A stretch of DNA of 37,052 nt from assembly GCA_030765365.1 (NCBI GenBank), contig JAVCCS010000092.1, positions 1 to 37,052 on the forward strand, given 5' to 3'. This DNA is from Candidatus Theseobacter exili. GTDB taxonomy: Bacteria > Auribacterota > JACPWU01 > Theseobacterales > Theseobacteraceae. Position numbers and translations under genes: made by a program. This document shows positions 1 to 9,436 of this stretch, in pieces; within the stretch, counting starts at the first letter, position 1; each line of letters starts with the position of its first letter. The notes below the pieces were generated by a model. That model was not told the DNA's origin, ran no database searches, and saw only the letters and a list, made by a program, of their open reading frames with translations.

Positions 1-501
1 ACCGTAACTGTATTTGACCATACAGCCACCGTAACCATTTCCGGAAACGCTGTTGATTTTCCGTATTTTGATCATTTAATTCTATCACCTGCACCCAAAG
101 TATATGGACGAATCAATATCAACACTGCATCTGTTAATGCTTTGCAAGGATTACCCGGAATAACCAGTACATTAGCAACAAATATTAAAGATTATATTGA
201 TGGTCCGGATAATATTTTGTGGACAGGTGACGATGAACTCATTGACACAAAGGGTAAATTATTGAAAGTAACAGGCATAGATGAAGATGAATTTAAAAAA
301 ATCTGCAATCTTGTTACCACTCGAAGCGACGTATTTAAGGTAATTGTAAAAGCCCAGGCAATAAAAGACAGGGGCTCTATAGGCGGAGATATACTTGCTA
401 GCGATGATAACATCACCGCACAATGCACACTGGAAGCTATTGTTGACCGTTCAGATTACCCAAACGTTAAAGTCCTGTATCTGCGTTACAGGGAAGAATA
501 A
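1..501 (+). CDS. Partial GspK-like / helix-hairpin-helix secretion protein (C-terminal end)
   Basis: The frame is open from base 1 to the TAA at 499-501, so the N-terminus lies outside the window and about 166 residues are visible. Near residue 40 there is a ComEA/GspK-type helix-hairpin-helix signature, GRININTASVNALQGLPGI, in which INTAS and LPGI are the diagnostic parts. Further on, VTTRSDVFKVIVKAQA resembles the conserved end of type II secretion minor pseudopilin GspK. GspK caps the pseudopilus tip at the inner membrane, so a role in type II secretion or type IV pilus-like assembly is the best guess. The gene converges on the minus-strand peptidase with only four bases between the stops. 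A DNA-binding ComEA-like protein is the alternative; without the N-terminal prepilin signal this cannot be settled. Confidence 0.6.
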   Translation, partial: TVTVFDHTATVTISGNAVDFPYFDHLILSPAPKVYGRININTASVNALQGLPGITSTLATNIKDYIDGPDNILWTGDDELIDTKGKLLKVTGIDEDEFKKICNLVTTRSDVFKVIVKAQAIKDRGSIGGDILASDDNITAQCTLEAIVDRSDYPNVKVLYLRYREE

Positions 502-505
502 AAAA

Positions 506-1405
506 TCACATATTCTTTGCTCTTTTTTTGACGAAACGGTCAAAACCCTCTTCCAGATTTTGAATATTTGATCCGTAATACTTGTACAGCATCTTATTGG
601 TATCGCCGGATTCCATACAATCTTTAATAAAAACTGAAAAGGTTGATTCAGGCCAGTTCATCCTTAAAAAAGCTACAAACCATTTCGCGTTTTCGTAGAA
701 CGATTTTACAGCGGTTGTGCTTAAACCGTAAATTTTTGCGTTTATGAGGCTTTTTACTGAATAACCGTAATATTTTTCACTAAACACTGCTCTTTTGCTT
801 TTTTTCGTCCCTTTGAACGCAGCATATGCAAACTTCTCGTACCATTCTGCAAGGCCTTCGTTTAACCATAAAGCAGGCTTTTTTCGAAAAAATCTATTGA
901 ATACAATATGCGTCATTTCGTGTGAAAAAATAGCGGCACTTCCCGAATTATCCGGCTTTTGCTGCAGGAACATAACGGTACTCCTGACAAAAGAATCAGC
1001 CCACTTATAGGTAACAGGCACACTTGATTTAAAATAATCCCAGCTCTCTTTGTCCTTAAAAATAAATATGTGCGAACGCCCTTTTACACGGTCTTTAATA
1101 TCACCGCCCAAATCATCAGGAATATACGCATAAAAAAACTCCGCCATCCTGGCTACCTTACGTGCATATATTGTCTTTTGGTAATGAATAACAAAATGAT
1201 CTGTCCGAGCATGTTTCCACTTAATTTCAGGCAGGTTTAAAGCTGACTTGCCAAATAAAGTAAGGGTATCTTTCTCATAATCACCATCGTTAACAACCTG
1301 CCAGGAAAGCTTTCGTTTACCTTTATCAATTGCAGAAAAAGCAGGCAAAGCCAAAAACACAATCAAAACAAACACCAAACTCTTTTTGGGGTCAGGTCTT
1401 AACAT
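506..1405 (-). CDS. Secreted zinc metallopeptidase, peptidase MA-like family
   Basis: This 299-residue protein has a signal peptide (KKSLVFVLIVFLALPAFSA) and a gluzincin-type motif, HEMTHIVFNRFF, followed by ALWLNEGLAEWYEK. HExxH followed about 20 residues later by NEGLAEW is the pattern of the peptidase MA-like family (PF13485 type). It is probably a periplasmic or surface zinc peptidase; its substrate is unknown. The ATG lies inside the left inverted repeat of the neighbouring transposase element, so the first residues (MLRPDP) are encoded by the element and the native start appears to have been replaced. A GGAG about ten bases upstream sits in the transposase 3' end, and the two genes overlap by 14 bases, so expression probably depends on read-through from upstream. 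Confidence 0.7.
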   Translation of the reverse strand: MLRPDPKKSLVFVLIVFLALPAFSAIDKGKRKLSWQVVNDGDYEKDTLTLFGKSALNLPEIKWKHARTDHFVIHYQKTIYARKVARMAEFFYAYIPDDLGGDIKDRVKGRSHIFIFKDKESWDYFKSSVPVTYKWADSFVRSTVMFLQQKPDNSGSAAIFSHEMTHIVFNRFFRKKPALWLNEGLAEWYEKFAYAAFKGTKKSKRAVFSEKYYGYSVKSLINAKIYGLSTTAVKSFYENAKWFVAFLRMNWPESTFSVFIKDCMESGDTNKMLYKYYGSNIQNLEEGFDRFVKKRAKNM

Positions 1406-1411
1406 TTAACA
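1387..1411. repeat. Left terminal inverted repeat of Y1 element
   Basis: On the plus strand the repeat begins TGGGGTCAGGTCTTAACATT and continues five more bases to 1411. It matches the reverse complement of 2385-2409 with no mismatch. It holds the transposase stop codon (TGA) and the ATG of the downstream peptidase gene. Confidence 0.9.
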
Positions 1412-2333
1412 GTTTCTCCAATTTTTCAACACTTTTTGCCAACTGGCCATGTGTAAAAAACTTTTGTCTAAATCTCTTAATTTGCATACAAACTGCAGCA
1501 TATTTAAGACCACCTTCATTTTCACCAATTTGAGCTAAGGTATATCCTGTATGCTCTTTAGCCAGGTACATTCTTAAGTTTCTTTTTAAATTATTATTCA
1601 CATGCAAATCCCTTACAATATTTCTAATCATATCGTAATCAATATGATTTTTTCTAAGAGCTTTCAATTCCGGTAAATTCTCGTCATCAAGATCAGTCAA
1701 ATACTCATTTTTCACATATTCAACAAAATCTGAGTCACCAACTATTGGACCACATGTATTATTTTTAATTTTTTGATCCACATAATCCTTAACCTCATTC
1801 ACAAACACGGTATAGCTCTTTCTTGCGTTACTTTCCGTTTCACCAAACAAACTCAATATAAAATTTACTTCCAACCATTTCGGTGTTTCCCTCTTGTTTA
1901 CAAAATATTTGAAGCTTGATGATTCATAATCGAATGGCGTTTTTGCAATTAATGCCTTGACTGGATTTAAGTGAATATATGCCGATAAATAATGCAAATA
2001 TGACTCTATATCTATAACAACAGCTTTATAACGCCCCCTGAATAATGGACCTTTACGCTGCCTTTTTCTATTGTAATATACGCTGTACCCAACATTTATT
2101 GTATGCATTACCCGATTTAAATTAGCATTAGGTGTTTCAACAATGAGGTGATAGTGGTTATCCATAAGGCAGTAACTATGAATTTTTGCACAATATTTTT
2201 TGTTAACCAGTTCAAGATATTCAAAAAATTTATCATTGTCCCTGGAATTGTCAAATATTTTTATCTGCCCAAGTCCATGCTGAAAAACATGGTAAAAAGC
2301 CCCCGGATATTCTATTCGTAAAGGTCTGGCCAT
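1392..2333 (-). CDS. REP-associated tyrosine transposase (Y1_Tnp, IS200-like)
   Basis: The protein is 313 residues from the ATG at 2331-2333, which follows GGGAG six bases upstream and gives the family-typical start MARPLRIEYPGAFYHV. A further ATG-like start 45 bases upstream is less likely. The HUH-type metal-binding motif appears as DNHYHLIVETP. The catalytic tyrosine is expected in the following helix region, INVGYSVYYNRKRQRKG, before PLFRGRYKA. The C-terminal part (GYTLAQIGENEGG, then YAAVCMQIKRF) looks like the helix-turn-helix often attached to this family. The protein should nick and join single-stranded DNA at the element ends. It reads intact and stops inside the left inverted repeat. 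Confidence 0.9.
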   Translation of the reverse strand: MARPLRIEYPGAFYHVFQHGLGQIKIFDNSRDNDKFFEYLELVNKKYCAKIHSYCLMDNHYHLIVETPNANLNRVMHTINVGYSVYYNRKRQRKGPLFRGRYKAVVIDIESYLHYLSAYIHLNPVKALIAKTPFDYESSSFKYFVNKRETPKWLEVNFILSLFGETESNARKSYTVFVNEVKDYVDQKIKNNTCGPIVGDSDFVEYVKNEYLTDLDDENLPELKALRKNHIDYDMIRNIVRDLHVNNNLKRNLRMYLAKEHTGYTLAQIGENEGGLKYAAVCMQIKRFRQKFFTHGQLAKSVEKLEKLLNVKT

Positions 2334-2384
2334 TATTAAACTCCCTAAATTTATATATTCAATATGTAAATTATACATACATAT

Positions 2385-2409
2385 TGTTAAATGTTAAGAC
2401 CTGACCCCA
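2385..2409. repeat. Right terminal inverted repeat of Y1 element
   Basis: This is a perfect 25-bp inverted copy of 1387-1411. It supplies the TAA stop of the upstream glycosyltransferase, whose last residues (GSGLNI) are encoded by the repeat. Confidence 0.9.
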
Positions 2410-3433
2410 TTATTTTTGAATATACTTCATCAACAGTAAGAGCATTAAGGCATTCATAGTTTTTGGGACAATCATGAGGTAAACATTCTTCACACCCAAC
2501 ATCTTTCTGCAGAGCTATATCATTCTTTCCAACCGGGCCCCAGACATTTGGGCCAAGATCTTTATGTTTACGCCCAAAAATAGCTATTACTGGAGTTCCT
2601 ACTGCGGTTGCAAGATGGACAGGACCTGAATCGTTTGAAACTACAATGGCAGCATTTTTTAATACTGCGGCTGTTTCTTTTATTGTAAGTTTTCCCGTTA
2701 AATCACATATATTATCTTTGTTACTTCTTTTTATCCTCTTCCCTAAGTCTTCTGAACCGGGACCGCCGATTATTACACATTTTAATTTGTTCTCTTTAAT
2801 TGTTTTTGCACACAAGGCTTCAAATCTATCGAGTGGCCACTTCTTTGATCTGCAGCTGGCATCAGGATGAACAGCAATATATTTGTCCGTTTCTTTAATG
2901 CCCTCTTCTTCTAATAGTTTTCTCACTTTTTCTTCAATTTCTTCAGGCACATATACAACCGGCTCCCGAGACACTACAGGAATGTTCAAATATTCAAGCA
3001 TTTCAAAGTTGTAGTCCATCTCATGCTTTAATGCTTTCCGCTTAAGATATGGAAGTTTATCTGTTAGCAAAAATCCCATTTTTCTACTCCAACCAACTCT
3101 TCTTTTTATCCTTGCCAGCCAGCTGATTAGATTTACACGATTCGTACTGTGTAATATGAGTACAAGATCAAACTGCTTTCTTTTTAACCAGTAGGCAAAG
3201 CGTATTGAAGAAAGCCAACTTTTGTGAATTCTTTTTTTATCACATATGATCACTTCGTTTAAATCAGGATTCCCGGCGACAATATCCACTGTGTAAGGAC
3301 GCACCATCATTGCTATATATGCATTCGGATATGCTTGCCTTAATGATTTTATAACCGGAGTTGATAAAACGACATCTCCCAGCCTGTCAGTTCTTGAAAT
3401 CAGTATTTTCTTATATTCATCCATGTTTACCAT
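2387..3433 (-). CDS. GT9-family glycosyltransferase (ADP-heptose:LPS heptosyltransferase-like)
   Basis: The protein is about 348 residues from the ATG at 3431-3433, which has AAGGG four bases upstream. The reading frame extends to an ATG at 3493, but no homology-like sequence is visible before MVNMDEYKK. The N-terminal Rossmann half starts with ILISRTDRLGDVVLSTPV. The C-terminal half has the GT9 hallmark VVSNDSGPVHLATAVGTP, with the Asp-Ser-Gly-Pro nucleotide-sugar loop, then a Cys-rich stretch (CEECLPHDCPKNYEC) typical of RfaF-like enzymes. It probably adds heptose or a related sugar to LPS core in the cytoplasm. The stop codon comes from the inverted repeat of the Y1 element, so a few native C-terminal residues have probably been replaced; the catalytic core is intact. 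Confidence 0.85.
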   Translation of the reverse strand: MVNMDEYKKILISRTDRLGDVVLSTPVIKSLRQAYPNAYIAMMVRPYTVDIVAGNPDLNEVIICDKKRIHKSWLSSIRFAYWLKRKQFDLVLILHSTNRVNLISWLARIKRRVGWSRKMGFLLTDKLPYLKRKALKHEMDYNFEMLEYLNIPVVSREPVVYVPEEIEEKVRKLLEEEGIKETDKYIAVHPDASCRSKKWPLDRFEALCAKTIKENKLKCVIIGGPGSEDLGKRIKRSNKDNICDLTGKLTIKETAAVLKNAAIVVSNDSGPVHLATAVGTPVIAIFGRKHKDLGPNVWGPVGKNDIALQKDVGCEECLPHDCPKNYECLNALTVDEVYSKIMGSGLNI

Positions 3434-3573
3434 ATATCCCTTTTTATGAAGATAACCATAGTTTTTACACCAGAGCATACTTTTATTCAACATGAGATTT
3501 TATAATAGGGAGGTTAGATTAGTGTAAATGCAAACAGGAATTACAGAATCAATTACGCATTCCCATATAGAAC

Positions 3574-3607
3574 AAAAGGCTCACAGAAGATTGTCCTGTG
3601 AGCCTTT
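3574..3607 (-). terminator. Hairpin terminator after tRNA-Glu
   Basis: A perfect 12-bp stem (AAAGGCTCACAG paired with CTGTGAGCCTTT) encloses a nine-base loop and starts three bases after the tRNA-Glu CCA end. On the minus strand it is followed by TTTTGTT. It probably ends the rpsB-tsf-pyrH-frr-tRNA transcript. The stem is symmetrical enough to work on the other strand too. Confidence 0.75.
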
Positions 3608-3610
3608 ATT

Positions 3611-3688
3611 TGGCGACCCCGACGGGATTCGAACCCGTGTTCCAGGCTTGAAAGGCCTGTGTCCTAGACCAGGCTGGACGACGGGGTC
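3611..3688 (-). tRNA. tRNA-Glu (UUC)
   Basis: The acceptor strands GACCCCG and CGGGGTC pair fully. The anticodon stem CAGGC/GCCTG holds the loop CTTTCAA, which gives anticodon UUC. The T arm contains TTCGAAT and the 3' CCA is encoded. It lies 17 bases after tRNA-Lys and directly before a hairpin terminator, so the two tRNAs are probably co-transcribed with frr. Confidence 0.95.
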
Positions 3689-3705
3689 ATCAAGTAATAT
3701 TTTTC

Positions 3706-3781
3706 TGGTGGGTCGCCCGAGACTCGAACTCGGCACCCACGGCTTAAAAGGCCGTTGCTCTACCGGATGAGCTAGCAACCC
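3706..3781 (-). tRNA. tRNA-Lys (UUU)
   Basis: The acceptor GGGTTGC pairs with GCGACCC (one G-U). The anticodon stem ACGGC/GCCGT holds the loop CTTTTAA, anticodon UUU. The T arm CCGAG/CTCGG has loop TTCGAGT and the CCA is encoded. It starts 14 bases after the frr stop, pointing to processing from the frr transcript. Confidence 0.95.
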
Positions 3782-3795
3782 ACCGAAAACATTTT

Positions 3796-5699
<1,904 letters not shown>

Positions 5700-5727
5700 C
5701 TTGCTTTACTTCCTTCCTTCTTATTAT

Positions 5728-6948
5728 CTATTTATCCGGCTGATCCGCTTTCTTTTTTGTTTCTTTAGAAGGAGTTTTTTCTTTTTCTTCTTTTTTCTTT
5801 GCGGTTGTTGCTTTTGGCTTTTTAACTGCCGAGTCAGCCTTTACAGCAGTTTTTTTGTCGTTTTTTTCACTAACATTCTTTTCAACCTTCTTTTTTACTT
5901 CTGCTTTGGATTCATCAGTTACTTTTTTGTCGACAACTTTTGTTGCTTTCTTTTCATCTTTCACTTCCGGTTTCACTTCCGGCACGGCTTTTTCTTCCGC
6001 TTTTTTATCGGGTTTTACATCTGTTTTCTTGGTTACCGTCTCAGCTTCTTTAACAACGGCAGGAGTAGGTGCTGGTGTTCTTGAAACATCTTGTACCGGC
6101 TTGGCTTCTTTAACAACGGTAGGAGTAGGTGCTGGTGTTCTTGAAACATGCTTTTCATGCACCGGCTTGGCTTCTTTAACAACGGCAGGAGTAGGTGCTG
6201 GTGTTCTTGAAACATGCTTTTCATGCACCGGCTTGGCTTCTTTAACTACTTGTTCAACCGGTTTTCTATGCGCATTTCCTTCCTTAACTGCCATTTTTAA
6301 TTTTTCAAGGATCAATCTTATGTTCCGCATTGCATCATCATTACCTGCAATCGGGTAAGTGATGTTGTCAGGATTTGTATTAGTATCAATAATTGCAACT
6401 ATAGGTATACCTACTTTTAAAGCTTCCAGAACGGCTATTTTTTCCTTGTCAACGTCTACAACAATCATAGCGCCGGGCAAACGTTCCATGTCTTTAACAC
6501 CATCCAGGTTTCTATGAAGCTTTGTCGCTTGTCGTCTAAGTGCAGATGCCTCTTTCTTGGAAAGTTTTTTAAGGATTCCATCCTTTTCCATCTTATCCAA
6601 TTCATTGAGACGCTTTACACTTTTTCGAATTGTTGTAAAATTCGTAAGTGTTCCTCCAAGCCATCTTTCAGAAATCCACGGCATTTCAGAGTCTTTTGCA
6701 ATTTCGGCAACAATTTTGCGCGATTGTTTTTTTGTTCCCACAAAAATTATCTCATTGCCTTCAGCTACACAATCTCTTACAAACTGCCAAGCAATTTCCA
6801 CCTGGCGCAATGTCTGCTTGAGATCAATGATATAAATACCGTTGCGCTCCTCAAAAATATAACGTTTCATCTTCGGGTTCCAACGATTTGTCCTGTGCCC
6901 TAGATGGGCCCCTGCTTCTAATAATTCTTTAATTGTAATAACAGCCAA
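5728..6948 (-). CDS. rpsB: Ribosomal protein S2 with about 180-residue Lys/Glu/Pro-rich C-terminal tail
   Basis: S2 is a small-subunit protein on the back of the 30S, next to S1. The first 225 residues or so are ordinary S2: LLEAGAHLGHRTNRWNPKM, YIIDLKQTLRQ, FVGTKKQSRKIV, RWLGGTLTNFTTIRKSVKR, and VDVDKEKIAVLEA before IVAIIDTNTNPD. I chose the TTG at 6946-6948 (AVITIKELLEAG), seven bases after AAGGAGA; the open frame continues up to 6975 without S2 sequence. After residue 225 comes a tail of about 180 residues, first with repeats of VVKEAKPVHEKHVSRTPAPT type, then a K/E/V-rich stretch. Family proteins are about 230-260 residues, so the tail is an addition. A clear promoter lies upstream. Confidence 0.95.
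   Translation of the reverse strand: MAVITIKELLEAGAHLGHRTNRWNPKMKRYIFEERNGIYIIDLKQTLRQVEIAWQFVRDCVAEGNEIIFVGTKKQSRKIVAEIAKDSEMPWISERWLGGTLTNFTTIRKSVKRLNELDKMEKDGILKKLSKKEASALRRQATKLHRNLDGVKDMERLPGAMIVVDVDKEKIAVLEALKVGIPIVAIIDTNTNPDNITYPIAGNDDAMRNIRLILEKLKMAVKEGNAHRKPVEQVVKEAKPVHEKHVSRTPAPTPAVVKEAKPVHEKHVSRTPAPTPTVVKEAKPVQDVSRTPAPTPAVVKEAETVTKKTDVKPDKKAEEKAVPEVKPEVKDEKKATKVVDKKVTDESKAEVKKKVEKNVSEKNDKKTAVKADSAVKKPKATTAKKKEEKEKTPSKETKKKADQPDK
6043..6246. repeat. Tandem in-frame repeats in rpsB tail (60-66 bp units)
   Basis: Three units share the plus-strand core CTTCTTTAACAACGG, AGGAGTAGGTGCTGGTGTTC and TTGAAACAT. The unit starting near 6043 is 60 bp and the next two are 66 bp, followed by a partial copy. 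All lengths are multiples of three, so the repeats keep the reading frame and encode VVKEAKPV, EKHVSRTPAPTP blocks. The near identity implies recent duplication. Confidence 0.9.
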
Positions 6949-7006
6949 GTAATGTCTCCTTCCATTTCTACACAAAAAGATTCATCTCAAAGAAAAATCT
7001 TGCCAT

Positions 7007-7034
7007 ACTATAGCACAAGTTTTTTTGATTTCAA
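7007..7034 (-). promoter_or_regulatory. Sigma70-type promoter of the rpsB operon
   Basis: On the minus strand, TTGAAA (7029-7034) and TATAGT (7007-7012) are separated by 16 bases. Transcription would begin near 7000, leaving about 50 bases of leader before the rpsB TTG. It lies just after the last gene of the lipid A run, separating that run from the translation operon. Confidence 0.65.
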
Positions 7035-7070
7035 GGTAAAAATCCAATAATATTTGTCTATTTTCACATT

Positions 7071-7730
7071 TCATTGCATTTTAGCTCGAACATGAACCAT
7101 ATTCAAGCGACTTTTTAGCTCAGATCTGCATTTTATTATACTTTCTTCATCGGCATCATCTGAAACGTAATACGGATCTCCAAGAACAAAACGGCCCTTT
7201 GAAAAAGGGAAAGGAACCCGAAATTCATCCCATGTTTTAAGTATTTTTTTGTTTTTTACATCGTAAGCAATAGGAATTATAGGTGCTCCAGTCCTTGCAG
7301 CCAAAGCGACAGCCCCAGGATGCACCTCGTATTTAGGACCTCTCGGGCCATCAGGTGTAATTCCAATATCGCAACCTTCCTCAATCTTCTGAGCCAAATC
7401 TATAAATGCATGTCCTCCTCTTCTTGAAGAAGAACCTCTCACTACACCAATACCCTGCCTGTACATTGTCCTGCTAATTAATTCTCCGTCCTTACTTAAA
7501 CTTATCAATGACGCAATTTTCAAGCCCTTAAGTATGTTTCTATAATAATAGGATTGAAGCAAAATCTGGTTATGCCAGAATGCAAAAATCACCGGTTGAT
7601 TCATTTCTTTCAGTTTCAATAAAGGCTCTTGTCCCAACACCTCCCACTTAGTTGTTTTCCCACAAAAATCAATATATCCCGATGCTAAAGCAGGTATGCT
7701 AATTAAGCCTAATAGTTCTAATATTTTCAT
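7071..7730 (-). CDS. DUF374 lysophospholipid acyltransferase-like protein
   Basis: This 219-residue protein belongs to the DUF374/LPLAT group found beside lipid A genes. Visible are FAFWHNQILL (an HxxxxQ version of the acyltransferase HX4D-type box), SKDGELISR, GVVRGSSSRRGGHAF, and ITPDGPRGPKYEVHPGAVALA, which holds the conserved PDGPRGP block. It probably acylates a lipid A or phospholipid precursor at the inner membrane. Its ATG overlaps the msbA stop as ATGA. In many genomes this gene precedes the Kdo transferase waaA; none is seen here, because the rpsB promoter follows. Confidence 0.85.
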   Translation of the reverse strand: MKILELLGLISIPALASGYIDFCGKTTKWEVLGQEPLLKLKEMNQPVIFAFWHNQILLQSYYYRNILKGLKIASLISLSKDGELISRTMYRQGIGVVRGSSSRRGGHAFIDLAQKIEEGCDIGITPDGPRGPKYEVHPGAVALAARTGAPIIPIAYDVKNKKILKTWDEFRVPFPFSKGRFVLGDPYYVSDDADEESIIKCRSELKSRLNMVHVRAKMQ

Positions 7731-9436
7731 AAGTTAAATTGTAATTTGTATATTTTTCGATATGACGGACAGGAATCCATTAATTCATCATGTGTACCAT
7801 GTCCAATAATTTTTCCATTACTTAAAACAATAATTGCGTCAGCACTTTGAACTGTTGATAAGCGGTGTGCAATAACAAGACACGTTCTCTGTTCCATAAG
7901 ATGTTCTATTGCCTCCTGAACAAGCCGTTCCGATTCGGTATCCAAAGCAGATGTTGCTTCGTCAAGAATCAGCACAGGAGGATCTTTCAAAATGGCACGG
8001 GCAATAGCAAGACGTTGTCTTTGCCCGCCTGACAGTTTCACTCCTTTTTCACCAACTACAGTATTATAACCATCCGGAGTCTCTTGTATAAATGAATGAG
8101 CGTTTGCAGCTTGGGCCGCTTTGAAGATCTCCTCGTCCAGACATTCCAGATTGCCGTACGAAATGTTATGTTTTATTGTATCATTAAATAGTATTGTTTC
8201 CTGAGTTACAATTCCTATCTGTTTTCTAAGAGACGCTAAACTAACATCTCTAATATCTAAGCCATCAACTAATATCCGGCCATTTGTTGGATCATAAAAT
8301 CTCGGGATAAGATTAGCAATGGTTGTTTTCCCTACCCCGCTTGGCCCTACAAGTGCGGTAACCTGACCTCGTTTCATTTGAAAATTTACTTTTTCAATTA
8401 CGGGAACAGTCGAATCTTCATAGCTAAAAGAAACGTCTTTAAAATCTATTGTTTTACTAAAAGCTGGTAAAATCTGTGCAGATTCGGTTTCCGGTACTGA
8501 CGTTTTTTCATCAATAATCTCAAATATCCTTCCACCAGCTGCTAAAGCCTGCTGAATAGTATTGTTTACTCGACTCAATTTTTTTACAGGTTCATAAAGA
8601 AGGAATAGCGCTCCCATAAAAGCAAGAAAAGTGGCCTTATCAAAATGTTTTGCACCATACCAAATAGCAAATGCAACTCCAACAGATGAAATCGCTTCGA
8701 TTATTGGCCTAACTGCTACAGAAGATTTTACAATTTCCATAGCATGCTTGAAAAGTTGTTTGTTTTCTACTTTGAATTTATCAATTTCATATTCCTCCAT
8801 GGCAAATGCTTTTACAATGCGTGCTCCTGTAAAAGTTTCATGCAGGATACTGGTAAGATCCGCCATTTTCGCCTGGGAAGAGAAACTTGCTTTACGAAGA
8901 CGCTTCCCGTACTTAATAATAGGCAAAAGAGTTACCGGAAAAACAAGCATGGATAATAAAGCCAGAACAGGATCCCAAATGAATACTGTCACAGCCAATC
9001 CTATAATGCATAGTGGCTGTTGAATTAAGTCTGTAACAATATTCGAAATTGAACTTTGAACAATTGCAACATCATTTGTAATCCTGCTAATTAGTTGTCC
9101 GGTTCTGCGATCTGCAAAAAAATCTACCGATAGTGTTTGTATATGTGAGTAAAGATCATTTCTAATATCCATTATTGCACGTTGTCCTACCCAATTCATT
9201 AAGTATGCCCTTCCATAATCAAACAACCCGCGAAAAAGAAATGTAAATACTATCAGTAGAGAAATCGGGTTTAAAAATGTACTGTATTTATAATCAAAGC
9301 CTGTTTTTAGTACATATCTAAGAATCCATGCCACCGCTGTGTTAAGCGCAGAAAAAAGCACCATAAAGACCATGGCCCAAATAATACGAGATCGATATGG
9401 TTTTATCTTCATAAGAAGCCTGTGGTAAGTATTCAT
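7727..9436 (-). CDS. msbA: Lipid A export ABC transporter MsbA-like
   Basis: This is a 569-residue ABC half-transporter with one membrane domain (about residues 1-310) and one nucleotide-binding domain. Walker A is GPSGVGKTT near residue 364, the signature LSGGQRQRLAIARAIL near 466, Walker B PVLILDEATSALD near 488, and the switch histidine is in IAHRLSTVQSADA. Such exporters flip lipid A-core from the inner to the outer leaflet of the inner membrane. Context supports MsbA: lpxB lies directly upstream (TAATG overlap) and the DUF374 acyltransferase directly downstream (ATGA overlap). A more general multidrug exporter is possible from sequence alone but unlikely here. Confidence 0.88.
   Translation of the reverse strand: MNTYHRLLMKIKPYRSRIIWAMVFMVLFSALNTAVAWILRYVLKTGFDYKYSTFLNPISLLIVFTFLFRGLFDYGRAYLMNWVGQRAIMDIRNDLYSHIQTLSVDFFADRRTGQLISRITNDVAIVQSSISNIVTDLIQQPLCIIGLAVTVFIWDPVLALLSMLVFPVTLLPIIKYGKRLRKASFSSQAKMADLTSILHETFTGARIVKAFAMEEYEIDKFKVENKQLFKHAMEIVKSSVAVRPIIEAISSVGVAFAIWYGAKHFDKATFLAFMGALFLLYEPVKKLSRVNNTIQQALAAGGRIFEIIDEKTSVPETESAQILPAFSKTIDFKDVSFSYEDSTVPVIEKVNFQMKRGQVTALVGPSGVGKTTIANLIPRFYDPTNGRILVDGLDIRDVSLASLRKQIGIVTQETILFNDTIKHNISYGNLECLDEEIFKAAQAANAHSFIQETPDGYNTVVGEKGVKLSGGQRQRLAIARAILKDPPVLILDEATSALDTESERLVQEAIEHLMEQRTCLVIAHRLSTVQSADAIIVLSNGKIIGHGTHDELMDSCPSYRKIYKLQFNL

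Larger units (their letters stand above)
1387..2409 (-). mobile_element. Y1 (REP-type) transposase element with 25-bp terminal inverted repeats
   Basis: A 1,023-bp unit consists of one HUH/Y1 transposase gene bounded by perfect 25-bp inverted repeats (1387-1411 and 2385-2409). No target-site duplication is visible, as expected for single-strand HUH transposition. The element sits between a GT9 glycosyltransferase and a peptidase, all on the minus strand, and its ends merge with both neighbouring genes. The arrangement of a single REP-associated transposase between inverted repeats fits a REPtron-like unit. Whether it can move, or is a domesticated copy, cannot be told from one copy. Confidence 0.75.

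Noticed and set aside
3528-3770. An 80-residue plus-strand frame containing PDGIRTRVPGLKG and RPRLELGTHGLKG
   Set aside because: It is antisense to tRNA-Glu and tRNA-Lys; this peptide pattern is a known kind of spurious protein produced by translating tRNA T arms.
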